Positions 45,317-53,612 of a stretch of DNA of 64,000 nt are shown here, one piece after another. Origin of the DNA: Paucilactobacillus hokkaidonensis JCM 18461 (GTDB taxonomy: Bacteria > Bacillota > Bacilli > Lactobacillales > Lactobacillaceae); the NCBI RefSeq assembly GCF_000829395.1, contig NZ_AP014680.1, positions 62,001-126,000 of the forward strand. The letters are read 5' to 3'. The position numbers were made by a program, and so were the translations under genes. The notes under the pieces are model-generated. The model was not told the DNA's origin. It saw only the letters and a program-made list of their open reading frames with translations, and did not search any database. Numbering within the stretch: position 1 is the first letter of the stretch; every line of letters starts with the position of its first letter.

Positions 45317-45388
45317 TGTTTTGAGCAAAAATTATCCTAATACGCGAAAATGCGATTATAAACAAATAAAATAACGAGGAGAATTTTC

Positions 45389-46540
45389 ATGATACAAGAT
45401 AAAATTAATTTTATAAAACCAACTCTGTCACCTTTTCGTAATGATATTGTCGGTAGTTTTCTTCGCCCAGAAAGGCTAAAAATAGCTCGGGAACAATTTA
45501 AAACGAATCAGATTAGTGCTATTGAATTAAGAAAAATTGAAGATGAACTGATTGTTGATCTAATTAAAAAAGAAGAAGATGTAGGATTACGGGCGGTGAC
45601 GGATGGAGAGTTCAGGCGTAGCTGGTATCACTTAGATTTCTTTTGGGGTCTTCAAGGCGTTAAAAAAATTAAAACTGCTGGTTGGCAATTACATGATGGG
45701 AGTCACGCTCGTGGAGAGGGAGCTGAATTGACTGGTGTGCTCGGTGGTAAAAATCATCCATTCATCGAACATTTTGATTTTGTTAAAAATCATGTCAGTG
45801 ATGGTGTTCAGGTCAAACAAACCATCCCGTCGCCGGCTTATTGCTTGGTTCAATTTGAATTTCCTAATGTAATTGAAAAAACGAAACAAATTTATCAGTC
45901 TGAAGATGAATTAATTACAGCAATTGCTAAAGCCTATGATGAAGTGCTTGCTGACTTTTATGCGCATGGAGCGACGGTAATTCAGTTTGATGATAGTGCC
46001 TGGAGCAATCTAATTGCCGCAAATATTGTCAGTGACGGTGGCGATGGCTATCAGAATTTCACCAAAAAAGAAATTGATATACTCAAACAAAAACTGCTGA
46101 AGGTAAATAATCTTACTATTGAAGGTGCACCGGCAAGTTTGACGATTAACGCGCATATTTGTCGTGGTAATTATAAATCCAACTGGGCATACTCAGGTAG
46201 TTATGCCAACATTGCAGAGCCTTTATTTACACAAGAAAAGGTGAATGCATTTTATTTGGAATATGATTCTGACAGCGATGGTGGCTTTGACGTATTGAAA
46301 AAAATAGATAAACAAAAGTGGGTAGTTTTGGGGTTGTTGACTTCGAAACAAGGTGAGTTAGAAGACCGTAATACAGTAATTAATCGGATTGAAGAGGCCA
46401 GCCGGTACTTTGATCTGAATCATCTTTGTTTAAGTCCACAATGTGGCTTTGCCTCATCAGAGGAAGGCAATGTGTTAACCGAAAAACAGCAATGGAATAA
46501 ACTGCGACTGATTAAATCAATCACTGATGAATTATGGTAA
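45389..46540 (+). CDS. MetE C-terminal-type methionine synthase (YxjG/YxjH-like)
   Basis: A 383-residue single-domain protein equivalent to the C-terminal catalytic domain of cobalamin-independent methionine synthase. FRNDIVGSFLRPERLKIARE, DGEFRRSWYHLDFFWGL and the zinc ligands are visible: His and Cys in NAHICRGN, Glu in FYLEYDSD, and Cys in LSPQCGFAS. It transfers a methyl group to homocysteine, possibly using another methyl donor than 5-methyltetrahydropteroyl-triglutamate. A methionine T-box precedes it. GAGGAGAATTTTC precedes the ATG. Confidence 0.88.
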   Translation: MIQDKINFIKPTLSPFRNDIVGSFLRPERLKIAREQFKTNQISAIELRKIEDELIVDLIKKEEDVGLRAVTDGEFRRSWYHLDFFWGLQGVKKIKTAGWQLHDGSHARGEGAELTGVLGGKNHPFIEHFDFVKNHVSDGVQVKQTIPSPAYCLVQFEFPNVIEKTKQIYQSEDELITAIAKAYDEVLADFYAHGATVIQFDDSAWSNLIAANIVSDGGDGYQNFTKKEIDILKQKLLKVNNLTIEGAPASLTINAHICRGNYKSNWAYSGSYANIAEPLFTQEKVNAFYLEYDSDSDGGFDVLKKIDKQKWVVLGLLTSKQGELEDRNTVINRIEEASRYFDLNHLCLSPQCGFASSEEGNVLTEKQQWNKLRLIKSITDELW

Positions 46541-46592
46541 TCGGCCGGTGAAACTGATAAGTGTTAGTTGAGTTTAGCGAGGTTTGAAATAT

Positions 46593-46621
46593 TTGACCCG
46601 ACAAAACTTTAGTGCTAGATT
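46593..46621 (+). promoter_or_regulatory. Promoter of a short peptide-encoding transcript
   Basis: TTGACC (46593-46598), 17-base spacer, TAGATT (46616-46621). Transcription near 46628, 20 bases before the AAGGGGGTGAT site. Confidence 0.65.
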
Positions 46622-46648
46622 GGACCTAACAAAAAAGGGGGTGATGCT

Positions 46649-46708
46649 TTGAGTATAGGAAAAAATCTTAAGGCATCAGCATCCGTGAATAACGGTGAAA
46701 ACTACTGA
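46649..46708 (+). CDS. 19-residue peptide on a short transcript
   Basis: TTG at 46649 to TGA at 46706, behind AAGGGGGTGAT (strong Shine-Dalgarno match). Product MSIGKNLKASASVNNGENY: hydrophilic, no membrane segment, no double-glycine leader. The frame overlaps a gcatcag / ctgatgc hairpin, so the RNA structure may matter more than the peptide. Not a recognised family. Confidence 0.4.
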   Translation: MSIGKNLKASASVNNGENY

Positions 46709-46724
46709 TGCACTCTAAGAGAAG

Positions 46725-46757
46725 GGCCGGCAAAATTTAATTGCCGGTCTTTTTTTT
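46725..46757 (+). terminator. Terminator of the short transcript
   Basis: Nine-bp stem ggccggcaa / ttgccggtc (one G-U), 7-base loop, then eight T. Confidence 0.85.
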
Positions 46758-46890
46758 GTTGCAATCCTGTATTAAGTTCAGTAGTCTGTTAAATGTAGTG
46801 GCGTTAGGTTTAGCGGCCTAATTAAGCTATACCGAGGGTTAAGTACAGAGATCACACTTTACGCCAAAACTTATTAGGGGGCGTGGTCAT

Positions 46891-46956
46891 ATGCTACTAA
46901 ATCTAAGGAAAGTTTGTGGGTTCCATGATTATGGAGCTATTTGCGGCTGCAATTAA
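46891..46956 (+). CDS. Short frame overlapping the candidate toxin start
   Basis: ATG at 46891 behind AGGGGG, 21 residues (begins MLLNLRKVCGFH), ending 31 bases inside the toxin frame. The toxin frame has only a weak site of its own, so this frame may provide translational coupling, as known for several type I toxin mRNAs. Could also be chance. Confidence 0.35.
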   Translation: MLLNLRKVCGFHDYGAICGCN

Positions 46957-47017
46957 TTTTGCAATCGCATACTGGATAATAAAAAAGCTAATCGCCCTCA
47001 ATAGGGAGATTAGCTAA
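46925..47017 (+). CDS. Candidate type I toxin, 30-residue membrane peptide
   Basis: ATG at 46925 (or the ATG two codons on) to TAA at 47015. The peptide has an acidic/neutral start, a hydrophobic helix (LFAAAINFAIAYWIIKKLIA) and a polar tail (LNREIS). Its 3' end coincides with a strong stem (46986-47015) that acts as terminator for an antisense transcript from the opposite strand. Size, membrane helix and antisense overlap are the hallmarks of Fst/Ldr-like type I toxins, but the sequence is not one I recognise. No toxicity data can be inferred. Confidence 0.5.
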   Translation: MIMELFAAAINFAIAYWIIKKLIALNREIS

Positions 47018-47066
47018 ACCACAAAACTAGTACTTACTCGGGGAGAGCTGTTCCAGCAGCTCTCAT
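46980..47066 (-). ncRNA. Candidate antisense antitoxin RNA
   Basis: On the minus strand, TATATT (47074-47079) could start a transcript near 47066. It begins with a stable hairpin (gagagctg / cagctctc, 47043-47064) and ends in the stem agctaatc ... gattagct (46986-47015) followed by six T. About 87 nt, fully complementary to the toxin 3' end and 3' region. The -35 box is weak. Confidence 0.5.
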
Positions 47067-47264
47067 TACATATAATATACTATCATAATTTTTGGATTTA
47101 TGACAGAAAAAAGATTGTGATTACAGTAGTTGTAGTTATTGAAGATGAAAATGATAATATTTATTATTTCGAAGAAGATCAGCATAATCTACTGCCGATC
47201 TTTTTTGGTGCCTTCTTTTATGGTAAGTTTATGTAAGAATGGTCTACTGGAAGGAATACTAATA

Positions 47265-48200
47265 ATGAACGCAATAAAAATGAAAAATACTTTATATGCA
47301 GCAGTAATTGGGGATGCCTTAGGTGTTCCAGTCGAAATGAAACAACGTGGGCAATACCGTGTTTCAGGTATGACTGGCTATGGTACATGGGGTCAACCGG
47401 CCGGTACATGGTCTGATGATACCTCATTAACATTATGTTTGATTCAAAATTTAGTAAAAGATGATGATTTAGACTCGTTAATGGATAAATTTGTCTCCTA
47501 CATGGAAAATGCTGAATGGACACCAGCAGATGAAGTCTTCGATGTTGGTAATTCGTGTTCTAAAGCAATTGTAAATTATGCGGTAAACAAGCTACCGGCA
47601 ACTGAATGTGGTGATAATTCGGAATACGGCAATGGGAATGGTGCAATCATGCGGTTAGCACCATTGGTAATGACACTAAATGATGAATTGACAATTGAAG
47701 AACGCTTCAAGCAATATCGAGATTACACTTCTTTGACTCACCGGCATCCTAGGGCAATTACTGGTAGTCTGATTTATCTTGAAATTCTGTGGTATTTAAA
47801 GCAAGGAGCTAGTTTGGTTGATGCAATTAAATCATCAGAGGATAGTGTTGATTTAATTGGCAACTATTCAGTTAAATATAGAAATGAAAAGCAATCCTTC
47901 AATCGTATTTTTGATTCTGACTTCAAAAATTTACCAGTTAGTGCAATTAGATCGAGTGGGTATGTTGTTGATACATTGGGAGCGGCAGTGTGGATAGCGC
48001 TGAACAGTGATTCGTATAAAAATGCGATATTAACTGCAGTAAATTTGGGCGGAGATACAGACACCATTGCTTCTATTACTGGATCAATTATGGGATTCAA
48101 AGATGCTATCGACATACCGAGTGAATGGACCGAAGCTATTGTAAATCGGGAATATTTTGAGAAAATAGTTAATCCGTTTGTTGAGAAGTACAGGGATTAA
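47265..48200 (+). CDS. ADP-ribosylglycohydrolase
   Basis: A 311-residue DraG-like hydrolase that removes ADP-ribose from proteins, nucleic acids or small molecules. Metal and substrate motifs: AAVIGDALGVPVE (N-terminal), WSDDTSLTLCLIQN (T/S-D-D magnesium ligands), NGNGAIMRLAPL, and VNLGGDTDTIASITGSI (C-terminal Asp cluster). The ATG at 47265 follows GGAAGGA; an in-frame start at 47139 would add 42 residues of unrelated sequence without a ribosome binding site. It lies between a candidate toxin-antitoxin locus and the type I restriction genes, which hints at a defence or stress role. No ADP-ribosyltransferase gene is next to it. Confidence 0.85.
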   Translation: MNAIKMKNTLYAAVIGDALGVPVEMKQRGQYRVSGMTGYGTWGQPAGTWSDDTSLTLCLIQNLVKDDDLDSLMDKFVSYMENAEWTPADEVFDVGNSCSKAIVNYAVNKLPATECGDNSEYGNGNGAIMRLAPLVMTLNDELTIEERFKQYRDYTSLTHRHPRAITGSLIYLEILWYLKQGASLVDAIKSSEDSVDLIGNYSVKYRNEKQSFNRIFDSDFKNLPVSAIRSSGYVVDTLGAAVWIALNSDSYKNAILTAVNLGGDTDTIASITGSIMGFKDAIDIPSEWTEAIVNREYFEKIVNPFVEKYRD

Positions 48201-48378
48201 TAAAAAATGAGGATAAGCATATTCAATATGAAATAGTGCCTATGTTGAATCGTTTTTAAATTGAACTTCCCAAGTAGGCAATTAAATGATAATCTTGGTG
48301 TGGTATTAAACACTATTACTTATATACGGAATTAGTGTTATAAATCGTTATTAATTGTTTACTTTGAGGAGTAGTAAT

Positions 48379-51252
48379 ATGGTGCAAGAATACGAGTCAG
48401 AAGCACAATTAGAAAATCAATTTATGAAGCGTCTTAATGCAGTTGGATATAAGACCGTTGTTATTAGAGACGAGCAGGCATTATTAAATCATTTTAGAGA
48501 TATTTTAAACCACAGAAATATTAAAAACTTGGATAGTAAGCCATTAACTGATACGGAGTTTAGTCAGGTATTAAATGAAATGGTTGGTTCACGATCACTA
48601 TATGAAATTGCTGAATTATTACGTGGATCAGATGTGCAACCATATGGGAAAATAGCTATTCAGCGGGATGATAATTCTCAAGTCTACTTGGAATTCTTTG
48701 ATGGTCACGACTGGACTAATAATACTTATGAAGTCACACATCAAATTACAATTAATGGTAAATATGAAAATAGGTATGATGTGACGGTTCTAATTAATGG
48801 ATTACCAATTGTACAAGTGGAATTGAAAAGGCGTGGAGTTGACTTTACACAGGCATTTAACCAAATTATTCGTTATCGTAACGAATCTTTTCGCAACCTA
48901 TTTCGGTTTATACAAATATTTGTAGTTTCCAATGGAGGTAACTCTCGTTATTTTGCCAATGGGGATGGTAATTTAAATTCCAATTTTATGTTTTATTGGA
49001 CAGATGAAAATAATAACTGGTTGAATGACATTGATGCATTTACCGCTTCATTTTTTATTCCTAGTAGGCTACATAGTTTGGTGGCCAAATATACGATTTT
49101 TGATAAAGCAAATGAACGAATGCTCATTATGCGTCCTTATCAAATATACGCAGCAGAGGCAATCTTAAAACAGGCACAAGAACACCCTGAAGAAAATGGA
49201 TATATCTGGCATACTACTGGATCAGGTAAAACAATTACGTCATTCAAGGCAAGCCAATTATTATCTCGTGAAACAGATGCAACAAAAGTTATTTTCATGA
49301 TTGACAGATCAGATTTAGACTTACAAACAGCGAAAAATTTTAATTCATATTTGCCAAAATCTGTTAGTAATCAACCAGCGCTTGATCGAACTGAAAATAC
49401 GTATAGCTTGGTAAGACAACTTCAATCAAATGATTCGCCGCTTATAATTACGACCATTCAGAAACTAAATAATGCGGTTAGCGGAAGTCGTTATAAAGAT
49501 GTATTAACCCCTTTTCATGATCAACGTGTGATTTTTATTGAAGATGAGGCCCATCGCAGTCAGTTTGGTGAAATGCGAAAAAATATCAATCAATGGTTTA
49601 AAAATGCAGAACATTTTGGATTTACCGGGACACCAATTTTTGCGAAAAATGTTGGGGCTGACGGTCGAACTACCGAAACTTTGTATGATAAAGAGTTGCA
49701 TAAATATCTGATTAAGGATGCTATTCGCGATGAAAATGTTTTGGGATTTAGTATTCAGTATATTGGTACTATCAAGGGTAAAAATATTGCAGTTGATGAT
49801 GAAAAGGTACCAGGCATCAATACAAAAGAAGTATATGAAAGTGATGAACGTCTGAGGCTCATCGTTCAGCATATTTTATTAAATCATGATCAAATTACAT
49901 CCAATAAGAAATATAATTCTATTTTGACTGTTTCAAGTACGGCCATGGCACTCAAATATTATCAAATGTTTAATGAACTGGATCCAAAACATCACGTTAA
50001 TGTAACTACTATTTTCACTTGGGCAGCTAATGAAGATGATGCACAAGAAAAACAGGAACAAGATGTTACGAGTTCTCGTCATGGATTGGATAAAGTTATT
50101 GATGATTATAACAATCAATATAAAACATCATTTAGTACTAATCACTTTGCTGATTATTTTGCTGATGTTTCTAAACGAATGAAGGAACACAGTGACCGGA
50201 CTCCAGATGATAATATTGATGTTTTGATTGTAGTTAATATGTTTCTAACTGGATTTGATTCCCCTAAATTATCAACTTTATATATTGATAAAAATTTACG
50301 TTGGCAAGGCTTAATTCAGGCCTTTTCTAGAACAAATCGAATTGAAAAAAAGACTAAACCATTCGGTAATATCATTAGCTATCGCAATATCAAAAAAGAA
50401 ACTGACGATGCAGTTAAATTGTTTTCTGCCGGGTCACAAGAAGATTTTTTTGTTCCAACGTATGATGAATTAGCTGGGAAGTTTGCAGATGCAATTACTA
50501 ATCTTCATCAAGTTGTTTCAACACCAAATGATGTTGATCGCTTGTACGATTTAGGTGATGAAGAACTAAAAAAATTTGTGCTCTCTTTTAGAGATATTTT
50601 AAAGACGTATAACAAAATTAGAGTTTATGACGATTTTTCGTGGAACAAAGTTAAAGATAATGAATTTACTGCCCAAGATATGGAATCATATCGCGGGAAA
50701 TATTTTGATGCATATCATCATATACAGGAACACACTGATACCAAAGGAGAAAAAGCCTCTGTACTTGAAGATATTGATTTTCAGATTGAGTTGTTGGAAA
50801 CTGATAAAATTGATGTGCAATATATTGTTAATTTGATAAAAACTATTAATTTAGATTCCAAGGATAATACCGATGCAGATCGTGAAAAAATCAAACGATT
50901 ACTTGATAATGCTGATAGTATGGAACTTAAATCTAAAGCGGATCTATTGGCTGCTTTCTTGGATGAAGTGGTTCCTCAATTAGATCCCGATGCTAATGTT
51001 GGTACCGCATTAAATCAATATCTAGCAAAAAAGCGTAACGAAGAAATTTATCGCTTTGCAGAAGAAACTAAGGTGTCAACTGATGAACTAAATGAGCAAA
51101 TTGCGAGTTACGATTTTTACGGTCATACGGATTCACAAAAGATGACGGATGCATTGAGTAATGCGGGATACAGTTTCAAAGAAAAAATAAATTTAAAGAA
51201 AAAGATTAGGACATTTGTGTTGAATACAATTGATCGATTTACAATGTCGTAG
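48379..51252 (+). CDS. hsdR: Type I restriction enzyme, R subunit (HsdR)
   Basis: A 957-residue motor/nuclease subunit. N-terminal PD-(D/E)xK nuclease: YDVTVLINGLPIVQVELKRRG (Asp and E-x-K). Helicase motifs: Walker A HTTGSGKT (about 284-291), DEAD-type IEDEAHRSQFGEM, FGFTGTPIF (motif III), and the C-terminal RecA lobe VVNMFLTGFDSPKLSTLYID with FSRTNR (motif VI). A helical C-terminal domain binds the methylase core. It translocates DNA and cuts at a distance from unmethylated target sites. GAGGAGTAGTAAT precedes the ATG at 48379. First gene of the hsdRMS operon, with hsdM 16 bases downstream. Confidence 0.95.
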   Translation: MVQEYESEAQLENQFMKRLNAVGYKTVVIRDEQALLNHFRDILNHRNIKNLDSKPLTDTEFSQVLNEMVGSRSLYEIAELLRGSDVQPYGKIAIQRDDNSQVYLEFFDGHDWTNNTYEVTHQITINGKYENRYDVTVLINGLPIVQVELKRRGVDFTQAFNQIIRYRNESFRNLFRFIQIFVVSNGGNSRYFANGDGNLNSNFMFYWTDENNNWLNDIDAFTASFFIPSRLHSLVAKYTIFDKANERMLIMRPYQIYAAEAILKQAQEHPEENGYIWHTTGSGKTITSFKASQLLSRETDATKVIFMIDRSDLDLQTAKNFNSYLPKSVSNQPALDRTENTYSLVRQLQSNDSPLIITTIQKLNNAVSGSRYKDVLTPFHDQRVIFIEDEAHRSQFGEMRKNINQWFKNAEHFGFTGTPIFAKNVGADGRTTETLYDKELHKYLIKDAIRDENVLGFSIQYIGTIKGKNIAVDDEKVPGINTKEVYESDERLRLIVQHILLNHDQITSNKKYNSILTVSSTAMALKYYQMFNELDPKHHVNVTTIFTWAANEDDAQEKQEQDVTSSRHGLDKVIDDYNNQYKTSFSTNHFADYFADVSKRMKEHSDRTPDDNIDVLIVVNMFLTGFDSPKLSTLYIDKNLRWQGLIQAFSRTNRIEKKTKPFGNIISYRNIKKETDDAVKLFSAGSQEDFFVPTYDELAGKFADAITNLHQVVSTPNDVDRLYDLGDEELKKFVLSFRDILKTYNKIRVYDDFSWNKVKDNEFTAQDMESYRGKYFDAYHHIQEHTDTKGEKASVLEDIDFQIELLETDKIDVQYIVNLIKTINLDSKDNTDADREKIKRLLDNADSMELKSKADLLAAFLDEVVPQLDPDANVGTALNQYLAKKRNEEIYRFAEETKVSTDELNEQIASYDFYGHTDSQKMTDALSNAGYSFKEKINLKKKIRTFVLNTIDRFTMS

Positions 51253-51268
51253 TTTAAGTGGGGATTTT

Positions 51269-52861
51269 ATGGCTGAAACACATACAGAACAATCACAGCA
51301 ACAAGCAGAACTACAAAAACAATTGTGGTCTATCGCCAATGATTTACGCGGTAATATGGATGCTAGTGAGTTTAGAAATTATATTTTGGGATTGATTTTT
51401 TACCGATTCTTGTCGGATAGAGTGCAAAGCTACGCCAATTCTTTACTGGATAACGATGAATTAACATTTATGCAGGCTTATTCTGACGAAGAAATGAAAT
51501 CTGATTTGAAGGATGAAGTCACTAAAACGATTGGCTTTTTTATTGAACCACAATACTTATTTGATACATTAATTGAGGCTATTAAAGCGGGTAACTTTGA
51601 TATTGAACAGTTACAGACGGCCGTTAACGAAGTTCAAAATTCAACAATTGGTCATGAATCTGAGGATGATTTTAGAGGGTTATTTGAGGATATGGACCTA
51701 AACTCATCTAGATTAGGCAGTACTGTTGCTCGCCGGGGTGAATTAATGGCCAAGGTAATGCTTAATTTGGCTGATATTCCTTTTTCTAATGGTGATGTTC
51801 AAATCGATGTTCTGGGGGATGCTTATGAATATTTAATTAGCCAATTTGCCGCTTCTGCAGGTAAAAAAGCAGGCGAATTTTATACACCACAGCAAGTGTC
51901 AAAATTATTATCACGATTAGTTACGTTACATCGATCAGAAGTTAAACGAGTTTATGACCCAACAATGGGGTCCGGATCATTATTATTACGAGTTGGAGAC
52001 TACACTAAAGTTGCAGAATATTATGGTCAAGAATTAAACGGAACGACTTACAATTTGGCTCGAATGAACATGTTGATGCATGGGATTCGATATACACAGT
52101 TTGATATGAAGCAAGGAGACACGCTGGAAGACGATCATTTTGAAGGAACAATGTTTGATGCTGTGGTGGCTAATCCACCATACTCGGCTAACTGGAATCC
52201 AGATGGTAAGTTGGATGATGAACGGTTTAGAAAATACGGAAAAACAGCACCTAAATCAAAAGCCGACTTCGCTTTTGTTGAACATATGCTTTACCACTTA
52301 AATAATGACGGTACGATGGCTGTTGTGTTGCCACATGGTGTGTTATTTCGGGGAGCCGCTGAAGGTAAAATTAGGCAGTACATGATTGAAAATGATAATG
52401 TCTTAGATGCAGTGGTTGGTTTACCAGCTAACTTGTTTTATGGCACTTCAATTCCAACAATTGTGTTATTTTTCAAGAAAAATCGTAGTAATACCGATGT
52501 TTTCTTTATTGACGCGTCCAATGATTTTGAAAAGGGAAAAAATCAAAATAATTTAACTAATGAGCAAATTGATAAAATTGTGACGACCTATGATAAACGT
52601 GAGGATGTTGATAAATATGCTCACAAGGCTAGTTTTGATGAAATTAAAGAAAATGAATTCAATCTTAATACTCCACGGTATGTTGACACCTTTGAAGAAG
52701 AAAAACCGGTAGATGTTGATAAATTAAGCTCAGATATGAAAGAAACTGATGCTAAAATAAGTCAGCTGGAGGCTGAATTTAAAGGGATGTTGGGTGATTT
52801 AGCCAGTCCAGATGCTGACGCTCAACAGCAGCTTACGAAGTTGAAGGAGTTGTTCAAATAA
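51269..52861 (+). CDS. hsdM: Type I restriction enzyme, M subunit (HsdM)
   Basis: A 530-residue N6-adenine methyltransferase. HsdM_N helical domain in about 20-150 (QLWSIANDLRGNMDASEFRN, ILGLIFYRFLSDRV), then the SAM-binding loop VYDPTMGSGSLLLRVG and catalytic NPPY motif (VVANPPYSANW). GEFYTPQQVSKLL is the usual block before the SAM loop. The C-terminal coiled region binds HsdS. GGGGATTTT precedes the ATG at 51269. Its stop overlaps the hsdS start by one base, so the two are coupled. Confidence 0.95.
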   Translation: MAETHTEQSQQQAELQKQLWSIANDLRGNMDASEFRNYILGLIFYRFLSDRVQSYANSLLDNDELTFMQAYSDEEMKSDLKDEVTKTIGFFIEPQYLFDTLIEAIKAGNFDIEQLQTAVNEVQNSTIGHESEDDFRGLFEDMDLNSSRLGSTVARRGELMAKVMLNLADIPFSNGDVQIDVLGDAYEYLISQFAASAGKKAGEFYTPQQVSKLLSRLVTLHRSEVKRVYDPTMGSGSLLLRVGDYTKVAEYYGQELNGTTYNLARMNMLMHGIRYTQFDMKQGDTLEDDHFEGTMFDAVVANPPYSANWNPDGKLDDERFRKYGKTAPKSKADFAFVEHMLYHLNNDGTMAVVLPHGVLFRGAAEGKIRQYMIENDNVLDAVVGLPANLFYGTSIPTIVLFFKKNRSNTDVFFIDASNDFEKGKNQNNLTNEQIDKIVTTYDKREDVDKYAHKASFDEIKENEFNLNTPRYVDTFEEEKPVDVDKLSSDMKETDAKISQLEAEFKGMLGDLASPDADAQQQLTKLKELFK

Positions 52862-53463
52862 TGAATGATGAAAATCAACCAAAAGTTAGATTTGCTGGAT
52901 TTACTGACCCTTGGGAACAGCGTAAGGCAAAAGAAGTTTTTAAATCTTTTAGTGAAAAAGAACATGAAAGTTATCCAGTTTTATCTGTAACCCAGGACCA
53001 GGGTGTAGTTTATAGAGACAATCTGGATATTGATATTAAATATGATCCTGCAACTCTATCAAATTACAAAGTCGTTCACCCTTATGATTTTGTTATTAGT
53101 TTGCGGTCTTTTCAAGGAGGGTTTGAATTATCTGAAATACTTGGAATTTCAAGCCCAGCATATACTATTTTTAATTTTATAAGCAGAGAAAATCATAATT
53201 GTTATTATTGGAAATTTTTCTTTAAAACATATAAATTCATCGAATCCTTAAAAAAGGTCACATTCGGGATTAGGGATGGAAAGTCAATTAGTTTTACTGA
53301 ATTCTCTTCTCTTAAATTGTGTTTTCCATCTACTTACGAAGAGCAAAAACAAATTGGAGAACTTTTCAATAAAATCGTGGATAACCTTATCGCTGCCAAT
53401 CAAGTTAAGCTTGATAAATTGAAAGAAATGAAAAAATGGTTAATGCAAAATATGTTTATCTAA
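52861..53463 (+). CDS. hsdS: Type I specificity subunit (HsdS), half-size with one target-recognition domain
   Basis: A 200-residue specificity subunit with one target-recognition domain only, against about 400 residues for the usual two-domain HsdS. It starts with the conserved VRFAGFTDPWEQRKAKEVF region and ends in the central conserved helix DNLIAANQVKLDKLKEMKKW, LMQNMFI. A stop codon (TAA) sits exactly where related full-length copies read CAA (Gln in IFDQEW), and weak similarity to the continuation follows the stop, so the second half was probably lost. Half-size HsdS can function as dimers. It carries the 39-bp repeat that is inverted at 55053-55091, allowing exchange with silent cassettes. 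Only this copy is in the expressed position. Confidence 0.9.
   Translation: MNDENQPKVRFAGFTDPWEQRKAKEVFKSFSEKEHESYPVLSVTQDQGVVYRDNLDIDIKYDPATLSNYKVVHPYDFVISLRSFQGGFELSEILGISSPAYTIFNFISRENHNCYYWKFFFKTYKFIESLKKVTFGIRDGKSISFTEFSSLKLCFPSTYEEQKQIGELFNKIVDNLIAANQVKLDKLKEMKKWLMQNMFI
52888..52926 (+). repeat. Inverted repeat A (5' conserved hsdS region), expressed copy
   Basis: 39 bases of the FAGFTDPWEQRK coding region, perfectly repeated in inverted orientation at 55053-55091. Shorter copies of its 3' part occur at 55661-55680 (inverted) and 55732-55748 (direct). Confidence 0.9.
53385..53402 (+). repeat. Repeat B (3' conserved hsdS region), expressed copy
   Basis: ccttatcgctgccaatca, encoding LIAANQ. 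Inverted at 54586-54603 and near 55158-55174, direct at 56229-56246. The inverted pair at 54582-54608 and 56224-56250 is 27 bp with one mismatch at most. Confidence 0.85.
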
Positions 53464-53562
53464 GAATTGGGCTATTTTTTTCAATTTACGCATTTGATGA
53501 GTGAAAGCATAGTTATTATTTTTTTCAAGTCTGGTAAATAATTGCTAATATCTGTATCAATT

Positions 53563-53598
53563 AATTAGGAAGTTATACAAAGGCTTCCTAATTTTTTG
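53563..53598 (+). terminator. Terminator of the hsd operon
   Basis: Perfect stem aattaggaag / cttcctaatt with an 11-base loop and six T, 100 bases past hsdS and ahead of the recombinase. Confidence 0.85.
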
Positions 53599-53612
53599 AT
53601 GGAGGTGTCTTT

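Larger units (their letters stand above)
46628..46760 (+). ncRNA. Short structured transcript with its own promoter and terminator
   Basis: About 130 nt from promoter at 46593 to the terminator at 46725-46749 (stem ggccggcaa / ttgccggtc, then eight T). Inside it a gcatcag / ctgatgc stem encloses ccgt-gaata-acgg. It matches no RNA class I can name. It could be a small mRNA, a regulatory RNA or the leader remnant of a lost gene. Confidence 0.55.

Noticed and set aside
47139-47264. N-terminal extension of the ADP-ribosylglycohydrolase
   Set aside because: The added residues are basic and unrelated to the family, and a good GGAAGGA site precedes the ATG at 47265.
49504-49872. Minus-strand frame inside hsdR
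   Set aside because: Overlaps conserved helicase motifs of hsdR on the other strand; no start signal.
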